From contig JAJXYT010000061.1 of the NCBI GenBank assembly GCA_021780375.1, positions 1 to 32,194 on the forward strand: 32,194 nucleotides of DNA, given 5' to 3'. The notes under the pieces were generated by a model. It ran no database searches. It was not told where the DNA came from and saw only the letters and a program-made list of their open reading frames with translations. Positions 7,715 through 16,047 of this stretch are shown here, piece after piece (within the stretch, counting starts at the first letter, position 1; every line of letters begins with the position of its first letter). Source of the stretch: a bacterium. GTDB taxonomy: Bacteria; Verrucomicrobiota; Verrucomicrobiia; Limisphaerales; UBA11358. A program made the translations under genes and the position numbers.

Positions 7715-9289
7715 TCAGGCGAATCGCAGATAGTCGAAATCCGCCCGGCCCCCGCTTTTGCCTGCGGTTGAGCTGAGGCCAAAGAGGCCGACTTTCGCGC
7801 CGATCCAATGGCCTTTGGCGGCCGGGAAAGGTTTGCCAATGGAAATGAACGACTGATCCTCCTGACCGTAGCTGAAGTTGCACTGGCCGGCGCCATCCAC
7901 CTCTATTTGCAGTTGGATCGAATCGCCAGAGCAGCCGGTTTCCGCTTCAATCAGTTCCGGGTTGCCGGCAAACGCATGGTGACAGGAGGCTTTGACCAGC
8001 CGAATGCCATTGGCCGTCCGCTCTGCTGCCAGACAGGAATAATCTTCACCCATCATGACCAATCCGGCTTTGTCACCGGGCCTAAGCCCGCTGAAATCCA
8101 GCCGGGTGGCGACCGAGCATGGCGTGGCGGGAAGCTTCTGCAACAGCAGGCTGGGCACAGACCCCAGGTTCATAACCCCGGCAGGCAGCGGAAGGCAGAA
8201 CAAGCGCAGCCAGCCTTTACGCGCGGTGAGCGAGGCCCAGTTGTCCTGATGGTTGGCCTGCCACTGCCACTGGAGTCCGAGTCGGCTGGAGTCAAAGTCG
8301 TCGCTGATTTGGGGGACCCGGATGATCGAATCGCGGCCGGCGGCGGGTTTCTGAAACTGCATGACCGGCGCGCCACCGTTCCCCATCAATGGCCAGCCGT
8401 CTTCCCATTTGACCGGCTGGAGGTGGACGATCCGTCCATAAATGCCGGCGTCCTGGAAGTGCACGAACCACCATTCACCGCCGGGTGTGTCCACCAGTGC
8501 GCCCTGGTGCGGACCGTTGATGGAGGTGTCGCCTCGTTCGAGAACAATTTTGTCCTCGTACGGGCCGTAAATACTGTGTGCGCGCAAAGCCACCTGCCAG
8601 CCGGCGGTCACGCCGCCCGCCGGCGCCAGCAGGTAATACCAGCCGTCCTTTTTCAAAAACTTCGGTCCTTCGAGGGTCGGATGTTTGTCCGGTTCATGAA
8701 AAACAATTTTTCCCTCGCCCAACAACTTTGAACCGTCGGGCGCCATGGGGCAGACCCGCAACTGGTGTTTGATGCCGGCGCGCGAAGCGGCGTACGCGTG
8801 GGCCAGGTACGCCCGGCCGTCGTCATCCCAAAGCGGGCATGGATCGATCAAACCTTTGCCTTGCTGAACCAGATGCGGCTCCGACCATTGGCCGGCGGGA
8901 TCATCGGCGGTGACGAGGTAAATGCCTTCGTCCGGCATCGGAAAGAAAATCCAGAACTTGCCGTGGTGGAAGCGCAGGGATGGCGCCCAGATGCCACACC
9001 CGTGTTGCACCTGGGCATAACGCGCGTGCGGCAGGTTTTTTACGGCGTGGCTGATGAGGGTCCAGTTGACCAGGTCGTTCGAGTGAAGGATGGGCAGGCC
9101 GGGCGTGCAATTGAAACTGGATGCCGTCAGATAAAAATTTTCGCCGACGCGAATCACATCCGGGTCGGAGTAATCGGCGGCGATGACGGGATTGCGATAA
9201 GTGCCATCGCCCTGGTCCGGGATCCACAAACCGCCGTTGGCCCCGCGGCGGTCGGAAGTCTGGTTTAAAATCATGGCGGCGGTGTTCAT
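7715..9289 (-). CDS. GH43 glycoside hydrolase (beta-xylosidase / alpha-L-arabinofuranosidase type), cytoplasmic
   Basis: This enzyme cleaves xylosyl or arabinosyl residues from imported oligosaccharides. The 524-residue protein has an N-terminal five-bladed propeller of GH43 with its three acidic residues visible: the base Asp42 in YSDPDV, Asp149 in LIDPCPLWDDDG and the general acid Glu207 in TLEGPK. The C-terminal 200 residues resemble the beta-sandwich found in XynB-like GH43 enzymes. ATG 9289 is chosen because it overlaps the transporter stop as ATGA and begins just before the propeller; the open frame upstream is only the shadow of the transporter gene. No signal peptide is present, so it should act in the cytoplasm on transported products. 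Exact specificity (arabinan, xylan or xylogalacturonan side chains) is not decidable from sequence alone. Confidence 0.9.
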   Translation of the reverse strand: MNTAAMILNQTSDRRGANGGLWIPDQGDGTYRNPVIAADYSDPDVIRVGENFYLTASSFNCTPGLPILHSNDLVNWTLISHAVKNLPHARYAQVQHGCGIWAPSLRFHHGKFWIFFPMPDEGIYLVTADDPAGQWSEPHLVQQGKGLIDPCPLWDDDGRAYLAHAYAASRAGIKHQLRVCPMAPDGSKLLGEGKIVFHEPDKHPTLEGPKFLKKDGWYYLLAPAGGVTAGWQVALRAHSIYGPYEDKIVLERGDTSINGPHQGALVDTPGGEWWFVHFQDAGIYGRIVHLQPVKWEDGWPLMGNGGAPVMQFQKPAAGRDSIIRVPQISDDFDSSRLGLQWQWQANHQDNWASLTARKGWLRLFCLPLPAGVMNLGSVPSLLLQKLPATPCSVATRLDFSGLRPGDKAGLVMMGEDYSCLAAERTANGIRLVKASCHHAFAGNPELIEAETGCSGDSIQLQIEVDGAGQCNFSYGQEDQSFISIGKPFPAAKGHWIGAKVGLFGLSSTAGKSGGRADFDYLRFA

Positions 9290-10638
9290 ACGGAACCGGG
9301 AGTGGCGATTTTGGGCAGGAGCAGTTGCAGCGCAATCAGCGAGAGCACATACATCCCTGAAAAATAGGCAAACACGAAGACGTAAGTTCCAGTCTTCTGC
9401 AGGATCACACCGGTCAGTGCATTGACAAAACCTCCGGTGAAATAACAGACGAATCCGCCGAGGCCGATAACGGAACTGATGGCGGCCTTGGGCATGGTAT
9501 CCGAAACCACGCTGAAGAGATTGGCGGACCAGCCTTGATGGGCCGCCCCGGCCAGGCCGACAATCAGTACCGCCAGCAGGACGTTGTCCGCGAACGGCGC
9601 CGAGAACACCGGCACGACCGCCAGCGCACAAACGAGCAAGGACAACTTGCGGGCCGCGTTCAGAGTCCAGCCGCGTCCCAGGAGCGCGCCGGCGAGCCAG
9701 CCCCCGGAAATTCCGCCAACCGCCGTCAATGCGAAAAAGGCGCCGGTCCACAAACCCGTCGCCTGCAGACCCAGGTGAAACCGCTTTTCCAGAAAGTCCG
9801 GGACGAAAAACTGGTAGAAACCCCACGCCGGTCCGGCAAAAATACTGGCCAGTACGTAAGCCCAGACCGCGCGATAGCGAAAAAGGGAAAGCCACGGAAT
9901 CCTGACCGTATTCCCCGCCGTTTGCGGTTGTCCGGCGCGGATCCAGGAAAGTTCCGTCGGGCTCAAGCGCCGGTGCTTTTCCGGTTCCTCATAAAGCAAC
10001 CACCAGGCCGTCACCCAGGCGAAACCGGCGGCGCCGGTCAGATAAAATGTGGTCGGCCAGCCGAAGTGCAGGTAAATCCACGGCACCGCGAGGGGGCAAA
10101 GGACCGCGCCGACATTCGTGCCGGCATTGAACCAACCGGTGGCGTAAGCCCGTTCCCGGATCGGAAACCATTCCGCCACCGTCCGGATCGCGGCGGGAAA
10201 ATTCGCTCCTTCGGCCAGGCCCAGCACCATCCGGGCAAAGACAAATCCGGCCACGGTCATGGGGGTGAGCAACGTCATCCAGACGAATCCCTTTTCTGCA
10301 AACGAAAACCATGGATAATGGGCGTGGAATACGGCGTCTTTCCCGATGAAACTGATTAATCCATGCGCCGCCGCGGCCAGGCTCCAAACCAGCATAAACA
10401 GCGGCAATCCGCGCTTCACCTGCAAGCGATCGATGGCGCGCCCGGCGAGCAAATAACCAAAGGCATAGGCGAAGGAAAAAGCCGCCGCGATGTAGCCATA
10501 ATCCTCCTCCGACCAGCCGAGTTGCGCTTCCAGCGGCTGTTTCAGCATGCCGATAATCAGCCGGTCAATGTAACTGAGGGCCACCAGCGCAAACAGCAGG
10601 CCGCAGATGATCCAGCGGAATCTTCCGGCATTTTTCAT
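9286..10638 (-). CDS. MFS transporter, hexuronate (ExuT-like, anion:cation symporter) family
   Basis: This is a 450-residue inner-membrane carrier with the 12-helix pattern of the major facilitator superfamily. The first helix (FRWIICGLLFALVALSYIDR) is followed by the loop GRAIDRLQVKRG. The sequence GLAEGANFPAAIRTVAEWFP and the ATGWFNAGTNVGAV helix are typical of the ACS subfamily that imports galacturonate, glucuronate and related sugar acids. It is the middle gene of an operon, overlapping both neighbours as ATGA. It sits directly after an esterase-polygalacturonase and before a cytoplasmic GH43, so uptake of (oligo)galacturonate or a related uronide released outside the cell is the likely job. 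The substrate is inferred from family and context. Confidence 0.92.
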   Translation of the reverse strand: MKNAGRFRWIICGLLFALVALSYIDRLIIGMLKQPLEAQLGWSEEDYGYIAAAFSFAYAFGYLLAGRAIDRLQVKRGLPLFMLVWSLAAAAHGLISFIGKDAVFHAHYPWFSFAEKGFVWMTLLTPMTVAGFVFARMVLGLAEGANFPAAIRTVAEWFPIRERAYATGWFNAGTNVGAVLCPLAVPWIYLHFGWPTTFYLTGAAGFAWVTAWWLLYEEPEKHRRLSPTELSWIRAGQPQTAGNTVRIPWLSLFRYRAVWAYVLASIFAGPAWGFYQFFVPDFLEKRFHLGLQATGLWTGAFFALTAVGGISGGWLAGALLGRGWTLNAARKLSLLVCALAVVPVFSAPFADNVLLAVLIVGLAGAAHQGWSANLFSVVSDTMPKAAISSVIGLGGFVCYFTGGFVNALTGVILQKTGTYVFVFAYFSGMYVLSLIALQLLLPKIATPGSV

Positions 10639-12866
10639 GGAACAAGGTCCAGCGAGGAATTTTTCACGCGCACCTGCGTCATCCCCGGACCGGTTTGATT
10701 TTCAATCTGGACATTTTCAAAATAAACATCGTCGGCGTCGGTCAAAAATGCGCCGTTCCGGGCGGTGATGGACACATTTTTCAGCAGGATGTCGCGAATC
10801 GGCATTTCGGGCAATCCTTCCAGGACAATTGCCTTTTGGGCGCCGCGGCAGATGACGTTCTCAATATGAATATCCCGGAATTGTGGCGTGCCTTCGTTAA
10901 CAGGTGGAATGGATTTTGCAATTTCGCGGGAGGACTCGTCCAACGGCGGTTGTCCGCCATAAAACATATTGAAATCAATCGCGGCGCCGGCGATGTCTTT
11001 CATGCGGACATTGGAAATGTGAATTTTTTCAACCACGCCGCCGCGTCCGCGCGTGCTTTTGAACCGCAAACCCACGTCCGTGCCCAGGAACAGGCAATTG
11101 TTGACCCGCACGTTCCGCACGCCGCCGGACATTTCACTGCCGATGGTGAAACCGCCGTGCGCATGGTAAACCGTGCAGCCTTCAATCAGCACGTCTTCCG
11201 TCGGAACCCCGATGCGGCGGCCGGCGGCATCCTTGCCGGACTTCAGGCAAATGCCGTCGTCACCGGCGTCAAACGTGCAATCACGGATGAGGGCGCGCCG
11301 GCACGATTCCAGGTCCAAAGCATCGCTGTTTTGAGCGGCGGGCGAATTGTGAACCTTCACCTTGAGAATCGAAACGTCCTCGCACAACGCCGGATTCAAC
11401 GTCCAGTTCGGCGGGTTTTGAAACGTCACACCTTCGAGCAGCACCTTGCGGCAATTGATGAGGTGCAGCATTTTGGGGCGCAGAAATTGGTGGGCCGGCT
11501 CATAGTCCGGCAGCTTGAACGAACCTTCCTTCCGCAACTGCATGACGAGTCGGGCGCCCGACAGGGCCTGGCGGCTGGGCCACCAGGTGTCGCCCTTCGG
11601 GTCCAGGACGCCTCCTGATTTAACCAGCGCTTTCCAGTCGCCGGCGGTGAGCTTTTCCCGTTTGACCGGCCGCCACGCCTCGCCGCCGCCGTCCAGGATA
11701 CCCGAGCCCGTGATGGCGACGTTCTCCAGGTTCTGGCCGGAAATCGGCGAGGTGGAATCCACTTCCTTTTCTCCTTTCAGGTTAATGACCGTCAGAGGGT
11801 ACAATTTGAAATCGCCGGAGAATTGGACCAGCGCGCCCGTTTCCAGGTGCAGGTTGATGTGGCTGCGCAGTTGGATGGGGCCGGTCAGCCAGAAGCCGGG
11901 CGGAACGTCCAGGGTCCCGCCGCCTTTTTCCGCGAGGGCCGCGATCGCCTTCGCAAAGGCGCCGGTGTTCAGCGTCACCCCGTCGCCCACGCCGCCAAAG
12001 CTGGCAAGGGAAACCTCCTGATCCGGAAAAACCGGCAACGCCGCGTGCCAGGACAATCCGGGGCCGGGGTCCTGAGATTGAAGAGCCGCCTGGGACCGGA
12101 CCGCCGTCAGATTCACGGCGTTTCGAAGTGGTGCGAGGCTGGCGTTTGTGGACTGAAGCAGACTTTGGACGACGAAATAACATTGTTGCCGGGCGCCGGG
12201 CAGGCTGAAATGGGTGGCGTCGTTTTCAAAGGTGTTGGTCGCGGTATTGGCTTGATAAACTTGCGCGCCGGATCTTCCCACCGACTCATAAAACTTGAGC
12301 GAGGCCGGCAGCACATCCAGGACCGGCACGTTCAGGTTCGTTCCCAGTTCGCGCATGGCCTCGGCGTATGGCTGCAGGTCATCCCGTTTGAGCTGGTGCT
12401 CGGACTGGTAATTCCGGCGGGTGGGCGGAGTGAGCAGCACGGGAATGCCGCCCTGGGCGCGCGCCTGATGGATGTAGTTGGACAGATAACTCTTGAAGGT
12501 GGTTTCCGGATCCGTGTAGCGCGCCGGGTCCTTGACCTTGCCGTCATTGTGGCCGAACTGGATGAAATAATAATTGGCGTGCGTGGCCAGGCAGGCCTTC
12601 CATTTCCCCTCCTGGTAAAAACTTTTTGAACTTCGGCCCGATGACGCGAGATCGTCCACGACCACGTTGGTGGTAAAAAAATTGGAAAGCACCTGGCCCC
12701 AGCCGGTCCGCTTCCCATAATCCGCCGGGGGAAAAATTGCGGCGGTTGAGTCGCTGGCAATGGTGATTTTAAGGGGAGCCGCGCTGCCGGGGATAAATGG
12801 CAGCAACACGATCGCCAATAGCAATAATGGGAGGATCCTGAAAGGGTTCGGCTGACGGGATTGCAT
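10635..12866 (-). CDS. Secreted fusion: CE12 rhamnogalacturonan acetylesterase + GH28 polygalacturonase
   Basis: One 743-residue exported protein joins two pectin activities. A signal peptide (about 1-30, ending PGSAA) leads into an SGNH esterase with Ser40 in IASDSTAA, GHND at 105-108, and the Asp216/His219 pair in NDATHFS, as in rhamnogalacturonan acetylesterases. From about 285 a GH28 right-handed beta-helix begins (LASFGGVGDGVTLNT). Its active-site blocks are NSD (Asp515), AGDD (Asp536-537), HG (His570) and RFK (601-603), close to the family consensus NTD, DD, HG, RIK. I chose ATG 12866, directly before the signal peptide; a TTG further up (12920) would add a non-signal leader. The stop overlaps the transporter start (ATGA). 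The promoter region is shared with the divergent XylR-type regulator, which probably controls it. De-acetylation followed by backbone cleavage by one polypeptide is the inferred action. Confidence 0.92.
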   Translation of the reverse strand: MQSRQPNPFRILPLLLLAIVLLPFIPGSAAPLKITIASDSTAAIFPPADYGKRTGWGQVLSNFFTTNVVVDDLASSGRSSKSFYQEGKWKACLATHANYYFIQFGHNDGKVKDPARYTDPETTFKSYLSNYIHQARAQGGIPVLLTPPTRRNYQSEHQLKRDDLQPYAEAMRELGTNLNVPVLDVLPASLKFYESVGRSGAQVYQANTATNTFENDATHFSLPGARQQCYFVVQSLLQSTNASLAPLRNAVNLTAVRSQAALQSQDPGPGLSWHAALPVFPDQEVSLASFGGVGDGVTLNTGAFAKAIAALAEKGGGTLDVPPGFWLTGPIQLRSHINLHLETGALVQFSGDFKLYPLTVINLKGEKEVDSTSPISGQNLENVAITGSGILDGGGEAWRPVKREKLTAGDWKALVKSGGVLDPKGDTWWPSRQALSGARLVMQLRKEGSFKLPDYEPAHQFLRPKMLHLINCRKVLLEGVTFQNPPNWTLNPALCEDVSILKVKVHNSPAAQNSDALDLESCRRALIRDCTFDAGDDGICLKSGKDAAGRRIGVPTEDVLIEGCTVYHAHGGFTIGSEMSGGVRNVRVNNCLFLGTDVGLRFKSTRGRGGVVEKIHISNVRMKDIAGAAIDFNMFYGGQPPLDESSREIAKSIPPVNEGTPQFRDIHIENVICRGAQKAIVLEGLPEMPIRDILLKNVSITARNGAFLTDADDVYFENVQIENQTGPGMTQVRVKNSSLDLVP

Positions 12867-13062
12867 TTTTAAGGAATTATCCCGGCGGTTTTTGCCAAAG
12901 TAAATCAGTAGTTTCTGCAAGACATTTTGGTTTTTGTGTGTTGGCTAAAATGCGATAAACCGCCCTGCGAATCATCAGTTTTTGGATTTCCCATCCGGAC
13001 CAACCCGCGCCGCGGCGCATTCCAAAGTTGAAAATGGCCGTGCGCCTGATAGGGTGGCGAAA
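12867..13062. promoter_or_regulatory. Divergent promoter/operator region between the pectin operon and the XylR-type regulator
   Basis: These 196 bp hold nested inverted repeats: GGCGGTTT (12884-12891) with AAACCGCC (12957-12964), and inside them TTTTTGCCAA (12889-12898) with TTGGCTAAAA (12941-12950). The arms are about 50-65 bp apart, which suits a regulator that contacts two sites or loops DNA. TAAAAT at 12946-12951 could serve as a -10 for the regulator gene. AGGGTGG at 13051-13057 is its likely ribosome binding site. Confidence 0.5.
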
Positions 13063-14208
13063 ATGCCAAAACGTCAAAAGCGCATCCTGCTGGCGTTGGG
13101 CTGGTACGATTACCGGGTCCATGACGGCATCGCCAAATATGCCCTGGAACGCGGCTGGCATCTGTGCCCGGACACGACCAAGGAGAAAGTGATTCCGTGG
13201 GGCTGGCAAGGGGACGGCATATTGGCCTGGCTGGGAGCCGGCGACGACCTGGCTGACTTTGTGCTCCGCGCCCGCAAGCCGACGGTGGATTTCAGTCTTC
13301 GCCGCCCGCAACTGCCCTTTCCGCGCGTGCTCACCGACCATGCCACCGCGGCGAACCTGGTGGCGGAGCATTTTCTTTCGCGCGGGTTCACGCACTTTAT
13401 GTTTTACAGCGCGGTGGAAAACTGGTCGTTCGATGAAGTCGGAACCGCGTTTATGAACGCCCTCCGGGTGGCCGGACAGGCGTGTCAGTGGATTCGCTGG
13501 CACCGGTCGCCGTCCTTTACCACCGGCCATTTGCAATGGAAAGACAAACGCCGCTGGCTCGCGGCGCAGTTAAAAAAAGCGCCCAAACCGCTGGCGCTGT
13601 TCGCGGCCTCGGACGACCACGCGCTGGAGGTTGTCGAAACCTGCGAAACCGCCGGCCTGGCCGTGCCGGAAGATGTCAGTGTCATCGGCCTGGACAATTC
13701 CCTGCCCGCCGTGGACGCGATGCGCACGCCGATCTCCAGCGTGGACCGGAATCTCGGCGTGCTCGGCTATCAAGGCGCGGCGTTGTTGGATCAATTGATG
13801 CGCGGCAAACCGCCGCCGTCAACGCCGGTTCGCATCCCGCCGATCGGCCTGATCGCGCGCAAAAGCAGCGACCTCGTGGCGGTGAATCATCCCGGCGTCG
13901 CCAGGGGGCTGAGGTTTTTGCTGCAAAATTTTCACCGGCCGGTTGGCGTGGACGACATGGCCCGGGCGGCCGCGATGTCGCGTCGCGGATTTCACCAATC
14001 GTTTCTGGAACACATTGGCCGTCCGCCCGGCCATGAATTGCAGCGCGTTCGCATCGAACACGCTAAAAAGCTGCTGGCGCGCTCGGACCAAAAATTGACC
14101 GTCGTCAGCGAACTGTGCGGCTATCAAAGCGCCAACAGTTTCTGGTTCGCCTTCAAGCAGGCCGTCGGCATGTCGCCGCAGGAATACCGCAAAAAAGCCG
14201 GCGGTTGA
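13063..14208 (+). CDS. XylR-family transcriptional regulator (LacI-like sensor + AraC DNA-binding domain)
   Basis: This 381-residue cytoplasmic regulator has a periplasmic-binding-protein-like sugar sensor at about 1-270. The sensor reads RILLALGWYDYRVHDGIAKY at the start, then ASDDHALEVVETCETAGLAVPEDVSV (split across 189-215) and VIGLDNS. An AraC/HTH_18 domain covers about 280-378 (MARAAAMSRRGFHQSFLEHI, VSELCGYQSANSFWFAFKQ). This is the architecture of XylR-type activators, which bind a pentose or a related ligand. ATG 13063 is preferred because it follows AGGGTGG at five bases and begins at the sensor fold; longer starts are non-ATG. It diverges from the CE12-GH28/MFS/GH43 operon and most likely controls it. 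The ligand is unknown; an arabinose, xylose or uronide signal would fit the target genes. Confidence 0.92.
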   Translation: MPKRQKRILLALGWYDYRVHDGIAKYALERGWHLCPDTTKEKVIPWGWQGDGILAWLGAGDDLADFVLRARKPTVDFSLRRPQLPFPRVLTDHATAANLVAEHFLSRGFTHFMFYSAVENWSFDEVGTAFMNALRVAGQACQWIRWHRSPSFTTGHLQWKDKRRWLAAQLKKAPKPLALFAASDDHALEVVETCETAGLAVPEDVSVIGLDNSLPAVDAMRTPISSVDRNLGVLGYQGAALLDQLMRGKPPPSTPVRIPPIGLIARKSSDLVAVNHPGVARGLRFLLQNFHRPVGVDDMARAAAMSRRGFHQSFLEHIGRPPGHELQRVRIEHAKKLLARSDQKLTVVSELCGYQSANSFWFAFKQAVGMSPQEYRKKAGG

Positions 14209-14283
14209 TCCGGCAAGGACTTTCCGACCCCGCCTGCCGGGCGGCGTGATCCGCGCCTTCCGATTTTTCTCCCTTCGCTCCGC

Positions 14284-14318
14284 GGCACGCAGAATTTCCA
14301 GGCTTCTTTACACAAAGT
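14284..14318 (+). repeat. Copy 1 of an imperfect ~35-nt direct repeat
   Basis: It begins GGCACGCAGAATTTC and matches the segment at 14904-14939, including a 12-nt exact core (ACGCAGAATTTC) and a weaker CTT-TTT / CA-AAAG tail. It ends 47 bp before the AraC-like gene start, a position suited to a regulatory site. Confidence 0.45.
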
Positions 14319-14365
14319 AGGGAGGACGGGGGGCCAAAGGAATGATAGTCTAAAAGCATTCATTT

Positions 14366-14956
14366 ATGTCTTTGGTGACTCACAGTTTAAAGAAGCTCCC
14401 GACCGGACGTATGTTCCCGGTCCCGCGTGGCGGTCGCCGCCAACGGATTCTCACATCCAAGCGAATCTCCTCCGGCCGACGATGGGAGCAAGGTTTCGTG
14501 CGGACCAAGGCCAAGCGGTCCACCATCAAAAATTTCAAATTCCACGTTCCTCACCCGGGGGTCGCCAAAAGCCTGGATTACATTTCAAGGCACTGGCGCA
14601 AGTCCATTGGCGTCATGGACCTGGTGCGGGTGGCGCGGATGTCGCGTCGCGGTTTTTTGAAGGCCTTTCAAAGACACACCGGCGGGACACCCGGACGCCG
14701 GCTGCGCGCCATCCGATTGGAGAACGCGCGCAGGATGTTACGTGGATCCGATGATAAGCTGGGCACGATTGCGTGCGGTTGCGGTTACCGGAGTGTGAAC
14801 AGTTTTATCATCGCTTTCAAGCGGGAGGTTGGCCTGGCCCCGATCCAGTACCGCGAAAGCAACCAGTCCGGGAGGAGATACAAAACCGGGGAAATGGCTT
14901 CACGGCCACGCAGAATTTCAAATCTTTTTTGCAGAAAGCTTAATGGCGATTGTTAG
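14366..14956 (+). CDS. AraC-like DNA-binding protein without a sensor domain
   Basis: The 196-residue protein has an Arg/Lys-rich, probably disordered first 60 residues, an AraC-type HTH domain at about 63-166 and a basic tail. The HTH region parallels the C-terminal domain of the XylR-type regulator just upstream. Both begin with HPGVA and share MSRRGF, a R-RLENA/R-RIEHAK helix, and the second-helix patterns [14 protein letters not shown] and CGYQSANSFWFAFK. It therefore looks like a detached or truncated relative lacking the ligand-sensing half. ATG 14366 is the first ATG; no strong ribosome binding site is seen and M16 is an alternative start. It may compete with, assist or be controlled by its neighbour. 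A decaying gene fragment is also possible, although its conserved helices look intact. Confidence 0.8.
   Translation: MSLVTHSLKKLPTGRMFPVPRGGRRQRILTSKRISSGRRWEQGFVRTKAKRSTIKNFKFHVPHPGVAKSLDYISRHWRKSIGVMDLVRVARMSRRGFLKAFQRHTGGTPGRRLRAIRLENARRMLRGSDDKLGTIACGCGYRSVNSFIIAFKREVGLAPIQYRESNQSGRRYKTGEMASRPRRISNLFCRKLNGDC
14904..14939 (+). repeat. Copy 2 of the imperfect ~35-nt direct repeat
   Basis: It begins GGCCACGCAGAATTTC and lies in the last codons of the AraC-like gene, about 95 bp before the prepilin-like gene start. Its partner is at 14284-14318; together they bracket the AraC-like gene. Confidence 0.45.
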
Positions 14957-15032
14957 GTTGGTTCGTATAAATTACTCTGAAAGCAAAAGAACCTCAACCC
15001 GCAGCCCGGATGTTCGCCGTCAACATTTTGAT

Positions 15033-15995
15033 ATGAGTCATTTGAATCGAGATACCAGAAGGGGCAGTGAGCCGGTGAGGCGCCGGCCCCAATCCACATC
15101 TGGCGGCGGCTTCACCTTGATCGAATTGCTGGTGGTGATTGCCATCATTGCCATTCTGGCGGCGATGCTGTTACCGGCGTTGGCGGCGGCCAAGTCGAGA
15201 GCTTTGCTGTCGGCTTGCACGAGCAACCTCAGACAGATTGGCATCGGCCTTAGCATTTATGCCGGGGATCACAACGATTTCCTGCCGCAAACCGGCTGGA
15301 AGCAGGGAGGGAATCCCTGGGAAACGTATGAAGCCTGTCGCTACGCCGCCAACAACGAGGACGTGACCACCGGGGTCATCGTCGAAGGGCCTTACGGCTA
15401 TGGCAGTCTTTTCTTTGAGCACTACATTCAGAACCCGAAGGTCTTCTATTGTCCGGCCCTGGACCGCAAGGCGAATAAAACCTATGCGTATGATAATTAT
15501 GCCAAGACGCCTTTGAAGTGGCCGGCGTCACCCGCCACCGGCAACCCGTATGTCCGCTGCGGTTACAATTATTATCCGGAGTCCAGGCAGACGGAAATTG
15601 TCCGTTATGCTGCCAATACCTACAGGCTTCCGGTCTTGCAGTACCAAAAAAGCACCTTCAGCAGCCCCCATGCCGGGGATGCCCCAAACACCATCACCGT
15701 TACGGCGCCGATCAAGTCAGCGAACATCGATCCCAAGAAAGCCCTGTCCACCGACTTGATGCAGCAAATCACAGGTCTGGCCCATCAACTCGCCGGCAAG
15801 CCGGAAGGCGTGAACGTGTTGTTTGGTGATGGCCACGTGAAGTTCCAAACCGTCAGCGGCCATACCGGCACCGGCCAGCCGTTCAACAACGCGTACTGGC
15901 AAAGCAACCCCGCCGGCGGCAGCCAGGATCCCGGCTCCGGCCCCGGTAACAATCCCATTGGCTTTCGCATCATCATGAACGCCTTTCAACCTTGA
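15033..15995 (+). CDS. Prepilin-like (type II secretion / type IV pilin N-terminal) protein with C-terminal DGH motif
   Basis: The protein has 320 residues. After a 26-residue basic leader comes the class III signal [19 protein letters not shown], with cleavage after Gly26, Phe27 at +1 and Glu31 at +5. A hydrophobic alpha-helix follows ([16 protein letters not shown]). The exported part ends with LFGDGHV, the signature of the 'H-X9-DG' pseudopilin-like proteins that are numerous in Planctomycetes and Verrucomicrobia. ATG 15033 is chosen because earlier in-frame starts fall inside the AraC-like gene. It should be processed by a prepilin peptidase and sit on the cell envelope. Substrate-related or secretion-related roles are proposed for this abundant class but not established. 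It is probably transcribed with the regulator before it or from its own promoter. Confidence 0.9.
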   Translation: MSHLNRDTRRGSEPVRRRPQSTSGGGFTLIELLVVIAIIAILAAMLLPALAAAKSRALLSACTSNLRQIGIGLSIYAGDHNDFLPQTGWKQGGNPWETYEACRYAANNEDVTTGVIVEGPYGYGSLFFEHYIQNPKVFYCPALDRKANKTYAYDNYAKTPLKWPASPATGNPYVRCGYNYYPESRQTEIVRYAANTYRLPVLQYQKSTFSSPHAGDAPNTITVTAPIKSANIDPKKALSTDLMQQITGLAHQLAGKPEGVNVLFGDGHVKFQTVSGHTGTGQPFNNAYWQSNPAGGSQDPGSGPGNNPIGFRIIMNAFQP

Positions 15996-16047
15996 CAATG
16001 TTGACTTTCTCACAGTCACCGAACTAACACCTCACCCATTAAACACC

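Noticed and set aside
9290-9895. Upstream extension of the GH43 frame by about 200 codons
   Set aside because: The extension is only the transporter gene read in another frame; the ATG at 9289 overlapping the transporter stop (ATGA) begins the real protein.
14230-14244. CCGCC-TGCCG-GGCGG hairpin after the XylR-type gene as a terminator
   Set aside because: The stem is only 5 bp and no T-run follows; it is common in GC-rich DNA.
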